Assembly: GCF_020687045.1 (NCBI RefSeq)
Contig: NZ_JAJEPW010000002.1
Span: 57,396-121,395, forward strand
Direction of reading: 5' to 3'
From: Vescimonas cirricatena
Lineage (GTDB): Bacteria; Bacillota; Clostridia; Oscillospirales; Oscillospiraceae
DNA: 64,000 nt
Shown: positions 41,133 to 50,232 of the stretch, piece after piece
How positions within the stretch are numbered: the first letter of the stretch is position 1
Layout of the letters: each line of letters starts with the position of its first letter
The notes under the pieces: model-generated
Told to the model about the DNA's origin: nothing
Database searches by the model: none
The model's input: the letters and a program-made list of their open reading frames with translations, nothing else
Position numbers and translations under genes: made by a program

Positions 41133-43403
41133 ATGGCAAGAGTGAATCATAAGCGGGTTAAACAGCTGCTCAATGAAAAACGCAGCAGAATCACAGACCG
41201 GCAATTCTTCACGTCCCGCATCCTTGCGGGACATTTTGAAGATATGGCCATGGCACAGACGCGGCGGTATAAATACAACCGCCGCATCCATGTGGCCATC
41301 AGCTGGAGTCCGAAGTCCGGTGAAGTGGCATGCACCAATAACCTGTCGGTGCTGATCAATGCGGGGCATAGGCTGGTGACCCAAAACAGGGGGCGGGAGA
41401 ACCGCTATGAGATCGTTTGCGGACTGTTTGCCCACGAACTTGGGCATTGTCTATACACGGACTTTCTTGCGGGCCAGACCTACAACAACTACCTCAGCCG
41501 GGAGAAATGGTACCCGGAGCCGCCTGTTTACAAGCTGCCCAAAGACACTGTAAGCGAACGAGCGCTGTGGGAGTATGTAAGGCTGGAGCCGCGGAACAAT
41601 GAGATGCTTCGCTATGTCGCGCACCATATTTCCAATGTCATTGAGGACGCCTATATCGAAAATCGGATACTCGCTCAATTCCGCGGCACGCTGGGCAACT
41701 GCCTGGAAGCGTTACGGGAGCAGCAGTATGAGAGCATTCCGACGGTAACGGAGCTTATCGAGAAAGAGGATGACGGGAACTGCCATATCTTTGAGAGCAT
41801 CCTGCAGATCATGCTGTCGTATGTGAAGTTCGGTGAAATCAAGTACGGAGATGCTCCCCTCAGCGATGAGCGCATTCAGGTCGTGTTCAAACTGATTCAC
41901 GATCTGGACGCCGCCATTGTCAATCCCTCCGGAAAAGAACGGCTCAAGGTCGTCAATCTCATACTGGTTCGCTGCTGGGACTATATCGAGGATTTCCTGG
42001 AGATCAGCAAAAAGCGCCAGGAGGAGGCCAAGGCGTCCGGTTCCACAGAGTCGCTGGCCGAGACCATCGCGCAGATTCTGCAGGCAATGGCCGGAAGCTC
42101 TGTGTCCGGCGAGGGCAGCAGCACACCGATCCCCGAAGTGGGTGCGGTCTGTGTGGCAGCCGGAGCTGGGAAACGGGCGCAGACGGCAGCTCAGGCAGAA
42201 AAAAGCGAGTCTGAAGGAAGCAGCGGCTCTGAAGAGTCCGAGCCCCAGACTGACCCCGAATCCGAGCGTTCTTCTGCCGGGATCTCCCAGACCGAAAATC
42301 CGGCGGAAGAAGGCGCAATTCCCGGAGATATGGAAGGCGCTTCCGGTGGGAAGCAGGCAGTATCAGCGGAAGAAGACGGACGCATCCCCTATCAGCAGAC
42401 AGATCGTGTTTCCGAAGGCAGCGGAGGGGCGACCAAGCACAACGATGCATATGAGCGTGAACGCTATGACCATGCAGCGGAGGACATTGAGCGCCTGCTG
42501 GACAAGATGGCGGAGAAGGCCGCCTGCGAGCAGCTGGAGAATGAACGGACACGGGAACTCAACGATGTGGCCCAGAGCATCTCCTATGGAGATGTCCATG
42601 CCGGTGTTGATATCTGTGTGAACCGGATATCCACCGTTGATGAGGAGCTTGTAGAGCAGTATAACGCCATTTCCGGGCCATTGCTGGATATCTCACGGCA
42701 GCTGCAGAAAAGCCTCTTGCAGCAGCTGAAGGATAAACAGCGCGGCGGCAAGCAGACCGGTCTCATGATGGGGCGACGGCTGGATGCCCACGCCCTCTGC
42801 CGGAACGATGGGAAGGTTTTTTATAAAAATGCCCTGCCCAATGAAATTCCACAGATGTCCGTAGGGCTTTTGCTGGACGAATCAGGCAGCATGTGCTCCT
42901 GCGACCGCTGCACCTACGCCAGGTCTTCGGCTATCATTCTATATGACTTCTGCAAGGCGCTGCATATCCCTGTCACCGTTTACGGTCATTCCACCAGCGG
43001 CAGCAGTGTGGAGCTGTATTCCTATGCAGAGTTCGAAAGCATCGATAACGATGATAAATACCGCCTGATGGACATTGCCGCCCGTGGCAGCAATCGCGAC
43101 GGCGCCGCGCTTCGTTTTGTGGCGGAGCAGCTGGTTAAACGGCCGGAGGAGGTAAAAATCCTGATTCTTGTATCCGATGGTCAACCGGCAGCGCCCGGTT
43201 ACTACGGAAGTGCCGCCGAGGAAGATCTCCGCGGCATCAAGCAGGAGTACCGGCGCAAGGGAGTATTGTTCATTGCGGCCGCTATCGGGGAGGACAAACA
43301 GAACATCGAGCGAATCTATGGTGATTCCTTTATGGACATCACAGATCTGAATCAACTGCCCGTAAAGCTGACCGCAGCGGTCAAGCGACATATGCGGGTC
43401 TAA
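41133..43403 (+). CDS. Metallopeptidase-like / VWA-domain protein, partner of the AAA ATPase
   Basis: A 756-residue protein. The N-terminal domain contains HELGH (101-105) inside GLFAHELGHCLYTD and a downstream NVIEDAYIE (168-176) that could supply a third zinc ligand. A long acidic, low-complexity linker follows (about 345-435), then a helical segment and a C-terminal VWA domain with the MIDAS motif DESGSM (582-587) and the distal LVSDGQP. The layout recalls DUF2201-type proteins (metallopeptidase-like plus VWA) paired with MoxR ATPases, and CobT. Whether it is a protease is unknown. Start follows GAAAGGAGGACGACTCTAT. Four closely spaced Cys/Met residues after the MIDAS (MCSCDRC) are unusual. 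Confidence 0.85.
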   Translation: MARVNHKRVKQLLNEKRSRITDRQFFTSRILAGHFEDMAMAQTRRYKYNRRIHVAISWSPKSGEVACTNNLSVLINAGHRLVTQNRGRENRYEIVCGLFAHELGHCLYTDFLAGQTYNNYLSREKWYPEPPVYKLPKDTVSERALWEYVRLEPRNNEMLRYVAHHISNVIEDAYIENRILAQFRGTLGNCLEALREQQYESIPTVTELIEKEDDGNCHIFESILQIMLSYVKFGEIKYGDAPLSDERIQVVFKLIHDLDAAIVNPSGKERLKVVNLILVRCWDYIEDFLEISKKRQEEAKASGSTESLAETIAQILQAMAGSSVSGEGSSTPIPEVGAVCVAAGAGKRAQTAAQAEKSESEGSSGSEESEPQTDPESERSSAGISQTENPAEEGAIPGDMEGASGGKQAVSAEEDGRIPYQQTDRVSEGSGGATKHNDAYERERYDHAAEDIERLLDKMAEKAACEQLENERTRELNDVAQSISYGDVHAGVDICVNRISTVDEELVEQYNAISGPLLDISRQLQKSLLQQLKDKQRGGKQTGLMMGRRLDAHALCRNDGKVFYKNALPNEIPQMSVGLLLDESGSMCSCDRCTYARSSAIILYDFCKALHIPVTVYGHSTSGSSVELYSYAEFESIDNDDKYRLMDIAARGSNRDGAALRFVAEQLVKRPEEVKILILVSDGQPAAPGYYGSAAEEDLRGIKQEYRRKGVLFIAAAIGEDKQNIERIYGDSFMDITDLNQLPVKLTAAVKRHMRV

Positions 43404-43424
43404 CGGGGATATTACAATTCACAA

Positions 43425-43457
43425 CGACGGGCAGCGGATTCTTTTCCTGCTGCCCGT
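43425..43457 (+). other. Intergenic hairpin
   Basis: ACGGGCAGC pairs with GCTGCCCGT across a 15-nt loop between the VWA gene and the next gene. The tail is TAATCTT, not a T run, so termination is doubtful. Confidence 0.4.
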
Positions 43458-43487
43458 TAATCTTACAACAGGAAAGGAATCAAAAAA

Positions 43488-44618
43488 ATGAGTCATTTTG
43501 TAACATTGGTCAATTTTTATATGCCCAAGCTGGAGGAAAACTGCGAGGAAAACATGCGTTATGCGGAACAGATCGCAGAAGTCAAAGAAAAGCTGACGCA
43601 GGACCCGGAGAGTTTTGCTTTGCGGTTTCTTTTGAAACGACTTCAAAGCAAGGCCAGCACTCTGGAACGTTCGGCTGAGTGCGAGATTGATGAGCTGATG
43701 GCCCCATTCTGTGAAGGAACGGATGACCCGGCCTATCTGGAGTTTGAGGATCGAACCGATGACCTGCGGCGGGATTATGAGACCGACAAAATCAACTGTG
43801 TCCGTTTTCCGGACGGAACTGTCGTTCCGGAGTACAACCGGCTGGTATGCAAAAAATATCTCATCAAAGATGGCAAGGTGTTCCAGAAAAAGGCCGGGCA
43901 CCTCGGCCATGAGAAGCGCACGAAGAAAGCGAAAAAGATGCGTGCATTTATGGGATATCCGGTGAAGAAGCTCTATCCCAGTCTGAAGCAGTATGCGGAG
44001 GACTACTGCGGTTATACCTATGACAGCAAGACCAATACGTATGGGTATTACTGCAATCCGAATGCCTTCTGGGATTGGTATTCCATTGGTGGCCGCTGGC
44101 CGTTCCAATTCCTTGTCCGTGACACAGCAGAACGAATTAACGGTGAGCGCACATGGGGCAACGAAGATGCTGTATGTGAAGCGCCCGAAGGCTATATATG
44201 GGTCTGCGGCGCAAGAAAAAGGGATATTGCATGGGAACTCATGAAGGAATGGGAGCTGCAGCACGCCAAAAAGCGATTTGAGCTTCTTGCAGAGACATTT
44301 CGCTCCGGCAAGGCTCCGGAAGGCAGCTTCTGGAAGATCACGGAGGATGGAATTATCTCTTTCGTAACGCAGATCTATTTCAAGAATGAAAGCGAGGAGG
44401 CTTACCTCCGCCGCAACGGACTCGCACCGGATCAGCGCATGGTGCCCGACGCCTATTCCTTCCTTCAGGACGGAGACTGGCACTCCAAGGGAGAAATGGG
44501 CTGGTGGGGTATCAGCAGCAACGACAAGAAGCCGGATGCATGGCGGCAGATGTTGGCAGACTACATAGACAGCATTCCTGACGATCATTTCATTGTCGGG
44601 ATTGACTGCCATATCTAA
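43488..44618 (+). CDS. Hypothetical protein with WDWYSIGGRW motif
   Basis: A 376-residue soluble protein. The motif NAFWDWYSIGGRWPFQF (about residues 187-203) is found, from memory, in hypothetical proteins of large phages and plasmids; no function is established. N-terminal 100 residues are helical and charged, followed by a tyrosine-rich segment (YCGYTYDSKTNTYGYYC). The C-terminal part ends in DDHFIVGIDCHI. Start follows AGGAAAGGAATC. Confidence 0.7.
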   Translation: MSHFVTLVNFYMPKLEENCEENMRYAEQIAEVKEKLTQDPESFALRFLLKRLQSKASTLERSAECEIDELMAPFCEGTDDPAYLEFEDRTDDLRRDYETDKINCVRFPDGTVVPEYNRLVCKKYLIKDGKVFQKKAGHLGHEKRTKKAKKMRAFMGYPVKKLYPSLKQYAEDYCGYTYDSKTNTYGYYCNPNAFWDWYSIGGRWPFQFLVRDTAERINGERTWGNEDAVCEAPEGYIWVCGARKRDIAWELMKEWELQHAKKRFELLAETFRSGKAPEGSFWKITEDGIISFVTQIYFKNESEEAYLRRNGLAPDQRMVPDAYSFLQDGDWHSKGEMGWWGISSNDKKPDAWRQMLADYIDSIPDDHFIVGIDCHI

Positions 44619-44635
44619 GATAGGAGGAGTGAAAA

Positions 44636-45613
44636 ATGATTTTGAACAGAACTGGCGCTGAATTTGAGTATGAAGGCGTCACATACACGATTGGCGGAGC
44701 CATTGTCGGAACCGCTGAGAGTGAATACGCAGGGCTTTATGGCCGAATAAACGCCATTCATGATGGCGAGGATAAGGAGACCGAAAACGAAACGCCTGAC
44801 ATCTATTGTGAGTTTGACCCTCCGGTCATGCCGCATGAGGTCAAGACGCTGGAGGATACCTTCTCTGATCTGTATCACCAGCCAAAGACCATTGCTGATA
44901 TCGTACTGGACATGGTTATCATGGCGCCCGAAATGATTCGTCCGTTGGATGATCTTCGTTCTATGCGTAAACGCGTCAATGTTTTTCTTGTGATGGAAGA
45001 CTGGGCTGTGGATGGCGAGCACGGAAATGATTGCGAGGCGTTCTCGGACTATGACGATGCAAAGCGTATTATGACAAATCGTATTCGAGAAGAATTGGAG
45101 GACGGAAGTGTTCCGTCTTGGAGAGAATCAAGCATCTTCGCAGAGAATTCTTCGATGGACTTCTACGAAGCATATCTTAACGGCGAGTATATGGAAAATC
45201 ACTACAAAATCATGATTATCCGGCAGCCGCTGATGATATCCAGTAGGTATATTCGGGAGGTTGGAGGAGTGTATAAGGCGCAATGCCAGACCGAAGACTT
45301 TATATCGCAAATCGAACAATGGGATGAAGTTGCAGCATTGAGTGACGCACAGTATCAGAGACTCATTACAAACCCGATGATTCCTGAGTGCATCGAACGC
45401 CATCTCGGGCGCAATGACCACTATTGGGAAGCGTATTGGGAAAGTGTGTCTGAGGCTGCTCATGGTTTGGTCAGGCAAGCATCAAAGCAACCGGACTGTT
45501 TCACACCAGAAGCAGAAAATCCATACCCGCTTTGCATTGGCTCGGGCAAATCAGAGTGCGATGATTGCTGCCTGTATATGCATATGAAAGGAGAAGGCGG
45601 CTATGAGTGCTGA
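44636..45613 (+). CDS. Hypothetical protein
   Basis: A 325-residue acidic protein, unrecognised. It has a DEHG-type central segment (LVMEDWAVDGEHGNDCEAF), and ends with a cysteine-bearing tail (PLCIGSGKSECDDCCLYMHM, about 300-318) that may bind metal. Start follows GATAGGAGGAGTG. The stop lies 11 bases inside the next gene. Confidence 0.65.
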   Translation: MILNRTGAEFEYEGVTYTIGGAIVGTAESEYAGLYGRINAIHDGEDKETENETPDIYCEFDPPVMPHEVKTLEDTFSDLYHQPKTIADIVLDMVIMAPEMIRPLDDLRSMRKRVNVFLVMEDWAVDGEHGNDCEAFSDYDDAKRIMTNRIREELEDGSVPSWRESSIFAENSSMDFYEAYLNGEYMENHYKIMIIRQPLMISSRYIREVGGVYKAQCQTEDFISQIEQWDEVAALSDAQYQRLITNPMIPECIERHLGRNDHYWEAYWESVSEAAHGLVRQASKQPDCFTPEAENPYPLCIGSGKSECDDCCLYMHMKGEGGYEC

Positions 45614-46523
45614 AAACAGGCTCACCTCCATCGTCTCGTATCCAGAGCGCGGAACTGGCGGCAACAATCGCTATCGCGGCAACTGTTCACCCAAGCTGAT
45701 TGAGGATCTGATCGGTTTTTTCAGGCCGGCCGAGATCTGCGACTACATGTGCGGCAGCGGCACGACGCAGGATGCCGCTCATTCCATGGGAATCATTAGC
45801 CATTGCTACGATCTGCACAGCGGATTCGATCTCATCAATTGCGAGATACCGGAGCGCCCTGAATTTGTGTTCTGGCATCCGCCGTATTGGGATTTGATTA
45901 CATATTCAGACGTGATGTACAAGGCTTCGGAGGTGCAGTCAAAATACGGATATGATCCCCGGCAGTTCGACTTATCACGTATCCCCAAATGGGAGGACTT
46001 CGTGCGCGTAATGAACTACGCCATGATGAAACAATTCTGCGCTTTGGAGCGTGGCGGCAGGATGGCCGTGCTGGTCGGCGATATCAAGAAGAAAGGGCAG
46101 CTTTACAGCATGCTCTTTGAATTGATCAAGCCGGGCACATTGGAAAATGTCATCATAAAAGCACAGCACAATTGCTTTTCAAATCAAACACAGTACAGTG
46201 GGCATTTCATCCCCATACTGCATGAGTATCTACTGATTATCAAGAAGGATGCGTCCTTGGTGTATCCGATCCTGATGACGGAGCCTGTACAAAAGGATAT
46301 CCGCGATATGAACGGCGCTACCTGGCGGGATGTGGTTGCAGCAGTGCTGGAAACCTGCCAATCTCCTGTTTCGCTTGCATACATTTATGAGCAAGTCGAG
46401 CCATATACCAAAGCGCGGAAAAATCAGTGGTGGAAAGAGAAGGTTCGCCAAACCCTACAATGCAGTCCGCAGCTCTTCGTGAATACAGGACGCGGGATGT
46501 GGGCGTTGAACCGTTCCGCATAG
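45603..46523 (+). CDS. DNA methyltransferase-like protein with HPPY motif
   Basis: A 306-residue protein of the amino-methyltransferase fold. S-adenosylmethionine motif: DYMCGSGTTQDAA (47-59). Catalytic motif position: WHPPYWD (91-97), i.e. HPPY in place of the common DPPY/NPPY, so methylation of adenine or cytosine amino groups is likely but not certain. The last 80 residues (DVVAAVLETCQSPVSLAYIY, then WWKEKVRQTLQ) look like a winged helix for DNA contact. No restriction partner is adjacent, suggesting an orphan methylase that protects or marks element DNA. Start after AAAGGAGAAGGCGGCT. Confidence 0.75.
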   Translation: MSAENRLTSIVSYPERGTGGNNRYRGNCSPKLIEDLIGFFRPAEICDYMCGSGTTQDAAHSMGIISHCYDLHSGFDLINCEIPERPEFVFWHPPYWDLITYSDVMYKASEVQSKYGYDPRQFDLSRIPKWEDFVRVMNYAMMKQFCALERGGRMAVLVGDIKKKGQLYSMLFELIKPGTLENVIIKAQHNCFSNQTQYSGHFIPILHEYLLIIKKDASLVYPILMTEPVQKDIRDMNGATWRDVVAAVLETCQSPVSLAYIYEQVEPYTKARKNQWWKEKVRQTLQCSPQLFVNTGRGMWALNRSA

Positions 46524-46533
46524 TTTGCCTTTC

Positions 46534-46570
46534 GAGGGATGCCGCATCTGCGGCATCCCTCTTTCCTTTC
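46534..46570 (+). terminator. Intrinsic terminator
   Basis: GAGGGATGCCGCA (46534-46546) pairs perfectly with TGCGGCATCCCTC (46549-46561); TTTCCTTT tail. It ends the transcription unit of the AAA/VWA/methylase genes. Confidence 0.8.
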
Positions 46571-46601
46571 GGCTTTTATGACCTTTTCGTTTGACTATGG
46601 A

Positions 46602-46783
46602 TTGACTGTCGGCCGCAGCTCTGATATAATCATCATGTAAGTATCAGAGTTTAGCCACGGCTAAGCAGAGTTTAACCGAGTTGCGAAGTGTCATTTGTGC
46701 ATTGCACGAATGGCACTTTTTTGTTTCCGGCCAATTCCATAGTGGCATAAGCCAGCAGTCCGATCATGGGTTGCTGGTTTTTG
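46602..46783 (+). ncRNA. Promoter plus structured leader RNA ending in a terminator (copy 2)
   Basis: Promoter TTGACT (46602-46607), 17-bp spacer, TATAAT (46625-46630). Transcript blocks match copy 1: AAGTATCA (46639-46646), hairpin TTAGC/GCTAA (46651-46664), CAGAGT (46666-46671), then terminator AAGTGTCATTTGTGC (46686-46700) with GCACGAATGGCACTT (46704-46718) and a T tail. The stems differ in sequence from copy 1 but stay paired, and the flanking boxes are identical. A second hairpin CCAGCA/TGCTGG with five Ts (46752-46783) follows before the gene at 46831. Confidence 0.65.
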
Positions 46784-46830
46784 TTATATCACGGCGAATA
46801 CCGCCAAAAAAACGAAAGGAGAACACAAAA

Positions 46831-47973
46831 ATGTTACAACCATGCCAGGACAACTACTCCACAACCTTTGCTTCCTACGATGGGATGCGCCGGTACCATG
46901 AGAAGGAATCGCTGGAAAGCCGATGGCACAGATGCAGGGTCAACGAACTGCATATTGAGCCGCTGGATAAGGCGTCGCCTCTTTATGGAACTCCGTCCGC
47001 ATTCGCTGCGGGAATCAGCGCTGAGTCCGTTGAGGACACGGCGGAAAACCTCGGTCTTGCCATGCGGGTAGATGGTTCTTACTATCCCGTCCGCAGCACG
47101 GCCTACAAAAGCCTGTTGGACAGAGCGAAAATCAGTGGATCGGCCTTGCCGAAGCTGAGCCGCCAAAGATTGGCGTCGGTGCTTAACGATTGCCTGGAGC
47201 TGTATTCTTCGGAGACGCTCCTGCTTATCCGAGATGAAAAAATCTCGGCAGCACACTCCGGCGATTCCATGGATTATTCCGTGCTGCCGATCGATGAACT
47301 GCTGAAGGTTCTGACCAAAAAGCTGGACGACCGTTTCCCCGGCAGCATGTTTCAGGGCGGTTATCGCGATCATTCGCTCTCCAGTGCCTCCTGGACTATG
47401 CCCGGGCAAAAGGAAGACCTGCTCGGCGCCTATGCCAAGCTGCTGGCGTCGCAGGGGAAACCCACACTTGCTGCCAAACTTGTTCCCGCCATCCGCTTTG
47501 TTACCTCGGATACCGGCATTGCCTCGGCTAAGGTTTCCGCCATGCTGGAGGGTACGCAGCACCCGATCCATATTGGGAGCTGTATCGCCGTGGACCACAG
47601 GCACCAGAGTAAAGTGGAGGACTTTGAAGCAGCTTTGGACCAGCTGTTTGCGCAGTTCGGTGATTCAGTCGCCAGATTACAAAAGCTGTTGGATATCCAT
47701 CTGAGCTATCCGGTCAATGCGATGACCAGAATCTGCAAAAAGTTGTCTCTGCCGAAGAAAGCTGCTTTGGAAGCAATCGGCATGTTTGAGATGGCCTATG
47801 GAGGAGGAACTGCAACCGCCCATGATGTGTTCATGGCTATGCAGGAGATCCCCTATATTCTCAAATCCGACCATGCACCTGAGAGCAAAATGCTCGTTGT
47901 GGAGGAGAACATGGCGCGGGCGCTTACGCTGAGGTGGGGCGATTACGACCTTGCGAAGGCGGTGAGCTACTGA
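46831..47973 (+). CDS. Hypothetical protein (380 aa)
   Basis: A 380-residue soluble protein transcribed from the second leader. It has a beta-rich middle (FVTSDTGIASAKVSAMLEGT, HPIHIGSCIAVDHRHQ) and a helical C-terminal part. It could belong to the DUF932-like group of phage/plasmid proteins, but I cannot confirm that. The ATG at 46831 follows GAAAGGAGAACAC; an upstream extension to 46681 overlaps the leader terminator and is rejected. Its stop overlaps the nuclease start by one base (TGATG). Confidence 0.68.
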   Translation: MLQPCQDNYSTTFASYDGMRRYHEKESLESRWHRCRVNELHIEPLDKASPLYGTPSAFAAGISAESVEDTAENLGLAMRVDGSYYPVRSTAYKSLLDRAKISGSALPKLSRQRLASVLNDCLELYSSETLLLIRDEKISAAHSGDSMDYSVLPIDELLKVLTKKLDDRFPGSMFQGGYRDHSLSSASWTMPGQKEDLLGAYAKLLASQGKPTLAAKLVPAIRFVTSDTGIASAKVSAMLEGTQHPIHIGSCIAVDHRHQSKVEDFEAALDQLFAQFGDSVARLQKLLDIHLSYPVNAMTRICKKLSLPKKAALEAIGMFEMAYGGGTATAHDVFMAMQEIPYILKSDHAPESKMLVVEENMARALTLRWGDYDLAKAVSY

Positions 47974-49010
47974 TGTCCGCTCCGATTATTCTCTGCGACA
48001 CTGCAGGCATGACCAACGAGCGATGGCTGGAATGCCGCGCCCACGGGCCTAAGGGCACCATTCCATATACGGTGGGAGGCAGCGATGTGGCTGCTATCTT
48101 CGGCGTATCGCCGTGGACAACACCGCTGGAGCTATGGATGATCAAAAAGGGACGGATGAAGGCGCCTGTGAAATCCAATCAGGAGCAGCTGATGATGGGG
48201 CATCTTCTGGAACCTATCGCGGCCTATTGGTATCAGCAAAAAACCGGCAATACGGTTTATGACGATACCTATATGTATCAGCACGCAGATCACCCGTGGG
48301 CTCTTGCGGACTTTGACCGCCGCTTTACCCGTAAGGAGGACAACGCTCCCGGCATTTTGGAGTGCAAAAGCTGCACCTATCACAAAGCCGGAGATTGGGC
48401 TGACGATGCCTATCCCATCTACTATGAGCTGCAGCTTCGCTTCTATCTGGCTGTGGCGGATGTGGAGATTGGCGCGTTTTCTACTATTTGGGGAAACAAT
48501 CCGGAACATGATCTGGCAATGCCGGCGCTTACCCGTGACCGAGCCAAGGAGGATATGATCTTCCAGCGGCTTGAGGAATGGATTTGGAGCTTAGAGCATG
48601 ACAAGCCACCTACGATGGCGGATGTCAAGCCAGCACTGGCACTGGAATCCCTGGCGCGCATTTACGGCGCCAGCCAGCCCGGACTCCCCACGATTGAATT
48701 CCCTGCAAAGTATGAGAAGGCGCTGCGCCAGATCGCGCTGTTGCAGGGGAAAATCTCCGACTGCAATGCGGAGATCAAAACCTATGAAAGGGAGATCGCT
48801 GCACACAGCGTGCGAATCGCAGAATTGATGCAGGCGCATGAGCATGGCGTGCTGAGCACGACCGGCGACAAGCTCCTCATCGATTTTGTCACTAAAACAA
48901 CCAAACGTCCCGACTCGAAACTCCTCAAAGAGAAGTATCCCACCGTGTATGCGGATGTACTCAAGACCAGTGAGAGCCGGAAACTAAAAGTATCGGTTAC
49001 ACCGACATAA
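47973..49010 (+). CDS. YqaJ-type viral exonuclease
   Basis: A 345-residue nuclease of the lambda-exonuclease (YqaJ) fold that would resect double-stranded ends to start recombination. Conserved elements: GGSDVAAIFGVSPW (35-48), the glutamate of GHLLEP (E80), the aspartate of ALADFD (about D113), the ECK of GILECKS (E130, K132) and the glutamine of YELQLRFYL (Q154). The last 90 residues form a coiled coil (EKALRQIALLQGKISDCNAE). Translation is coupled to the preceding gene by TGATG. An annealing partner is not obvious next to it; the protein at 53345 is one candidate. Confidence 0.88.
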   Translation: MSAPIILCDTAGMTNERWLECRAHGPKGTIPYTVGGSDVAAIFGVSPWTTPLELWMIKKGRMKAPVKSNQEQLMMGHLLEPIAAYWYQQKTGNTVYDDTYMYQHADHPWALADFDRRFTRKEDNAPGILECKSCTYHKAGDWADDAYPIYYELQLRFYLAVADVEIGAFSTIWGNNPEHDLAMPALTRDRAKEDMIFQRLEEWIWSLEHDKPPTMADVKPALALESLARIYGASQPGLPTIEFPAKYEKALRQIALLQGKISDCNAEIKTYEREIAAHSVRIAELMQAHEHGVLSTTGDKLLIDFVTKTTKRPDSKLLKEKYPTVYADVLKTSESRKLKVSVTPT

Positions 49011-49026
49011 GAAGGGAGAATCAATA

Positions 49027-49563
49027 ATGCACGACGCAATGAAAGCCTATCACGAAAGCTGGGAGCGCGAGCTTGACCGGCAATTCCTGAAAAACGACCG
49101 CTACCGGAAACGCGCCTATATCTGCTCACCTTTGAGCGGGAGCACGGCGGAAGAAGAACTCAGCAACATCTGGCGTGCTCGGGCATACATGCTTTATGCC
49201 CGCACCATGCTGGGATACCTGGCACGCGCCCCCCACGCCTATCTGCCCATGCTCCTGTGTGACCATGTAGCGGCGGAGCGTGCACTGGCTCTGCAATTTG
49301 GGCTTCAGCTTTTGGAACAGAGCGAGGTTTTGCTGATTTGCGGGGATCGCATCAGCCGTGGTATGAAGGGCGAAATCCATCATGCCGCCCAGTTGGGAAT
49401 CCCCATCATCGTATACTGCGAAGACCTCTATTTGGATGTTCGCAAGCTGGCGACACAGGCCGGAGCGGATAAGAAGTTAGTCACAATAGACGAAACGCAT
49501 CCGGCACTGGTCTCCAACGAGCCGGGAGCAGACCGGTCCTGGGAGGTGCGATGCCTTGCGTAG
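49027..49563 (+). CDS. DUF4406/DUF7768-like protein
   Basis: A 178-residue protein resembling the nucleoside 2-deoxyribosyltransferase-like DUF4406/DUF7768 group: AYICSPLSG (about 30-38), a helix with ARAYMLYARTMLGYLARAPH, PMLLCDH and the acidic/arginine segment VLLICGDRISRGMKGEI. The glutamate and GD of this pattern match the usual active-site region. Phages carry such proteins, possibly for nucleotide metabolism; the real substrate is unknown. Start follows GAAGGGAGAATCAATA. Confidence 0.78.
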   Translation: MHDAMKAYHESWERELDRQFLKNDRYRKRAYICSPLSGSTAEEELSNIWRARAYMLYARTMLGYLARAPHAYLPMLLCDHVAAERALALQFGLQLLEQSEVLLICGDRISRGMKGEIHHAAQLGIPIIVYCEDLYLDVRKLATQAGADKKLVTIDETHPALVSNEPGADRSWEVRCLA

Positions 49564-50215
49564 ATTCTATCAGCCGGTAGATCTCCGGTCCCGACAGGAA
49601 ATGACGCAGTATCTGACCACACATTTTCGCTATCCAACATTAAACTCCTGGAACAGATCCACATCGTATGCTTGTAACCTAAAAATCACACACCTTGGGC
49701 TCTCGCCCGAGGTGGTGGACAAGCTGTTCGATATGATCCAGACCCAGGAGTTTTTTGATGCCATGGACGAGTGTAAATGGGAATTTGCTGCGAAACACAA
49801 CTATCTCTGGCAGGCAGCGATGAACGGACGAAGCGGCGGGTATCTGGTTCTCTATCAGGGAGAAAAGCGGCCGAGCGGCTACAAGTCCTACTGCACTAAC
49901 TGCGGACAGGGGAATTACCAGCTTGCTGCAGATGGCAACTGCACCTGCGGTGTCTGCGGAAGACCCACTCGGGTCAATTTCTCGCAGACCCACATGCAGG
50001 TGATAACTTATCCGGGGCGTGGCACTGACGACGGCGAGGATTTCGAGGACTGGAGCATGCACGCGCTTCGTGAACGTGTAAAACTCGTGCAGGAGCTGGA
50101 TCAACTGGCAGACCGTATGGTTGAGCTGGCGCTCCGGCTTACAAGAGAAGCACAGGTCATTGAAGAGGAGTATTTTCTCCCACAGACCCGCAAGGTGCTG
50201 GTCACGACCCTATAA
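49556..50215 (+). CDS. Hypothetical zinc-ribbon protein, TTG start
   Basis: A 219-residue protein. A four-cysteine ribbon (CTNCGQGNY and CTCGVCGRPTR, about 118-144) is central; a helical C-terminal domain follows (RERVKLVQELDQLADRMVEL). Start is TTG at 49556, seven bases after GGGAGGTG and overlapping the previous stop by 8 bases. Possible nucleic-acid-binding protein; family unrecognised. Confidence 0.68.
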   Translation: MRRFYQPVDLRSRQEMTQYLTTHFRYPTLNSWNRSTSYACNLKITHLGLSPEVVDKLFDMIQTQEFFDAMDECKWEFAAKHNYLWQAAMNGRSGGYLVLYQGEKRPSGYKSYCTNCGQGNYQLAADGNCTCGVCGRPTRVNFSQTHMQVITYPGRGTDDGEDFEDWSMHALRERVKLVQELDQLADRMVELALRLTREAQVIEEEYFLPQTRKVLVTTL

Positions 50216-50232
50216 CAGAAAGGAGCAGATTT

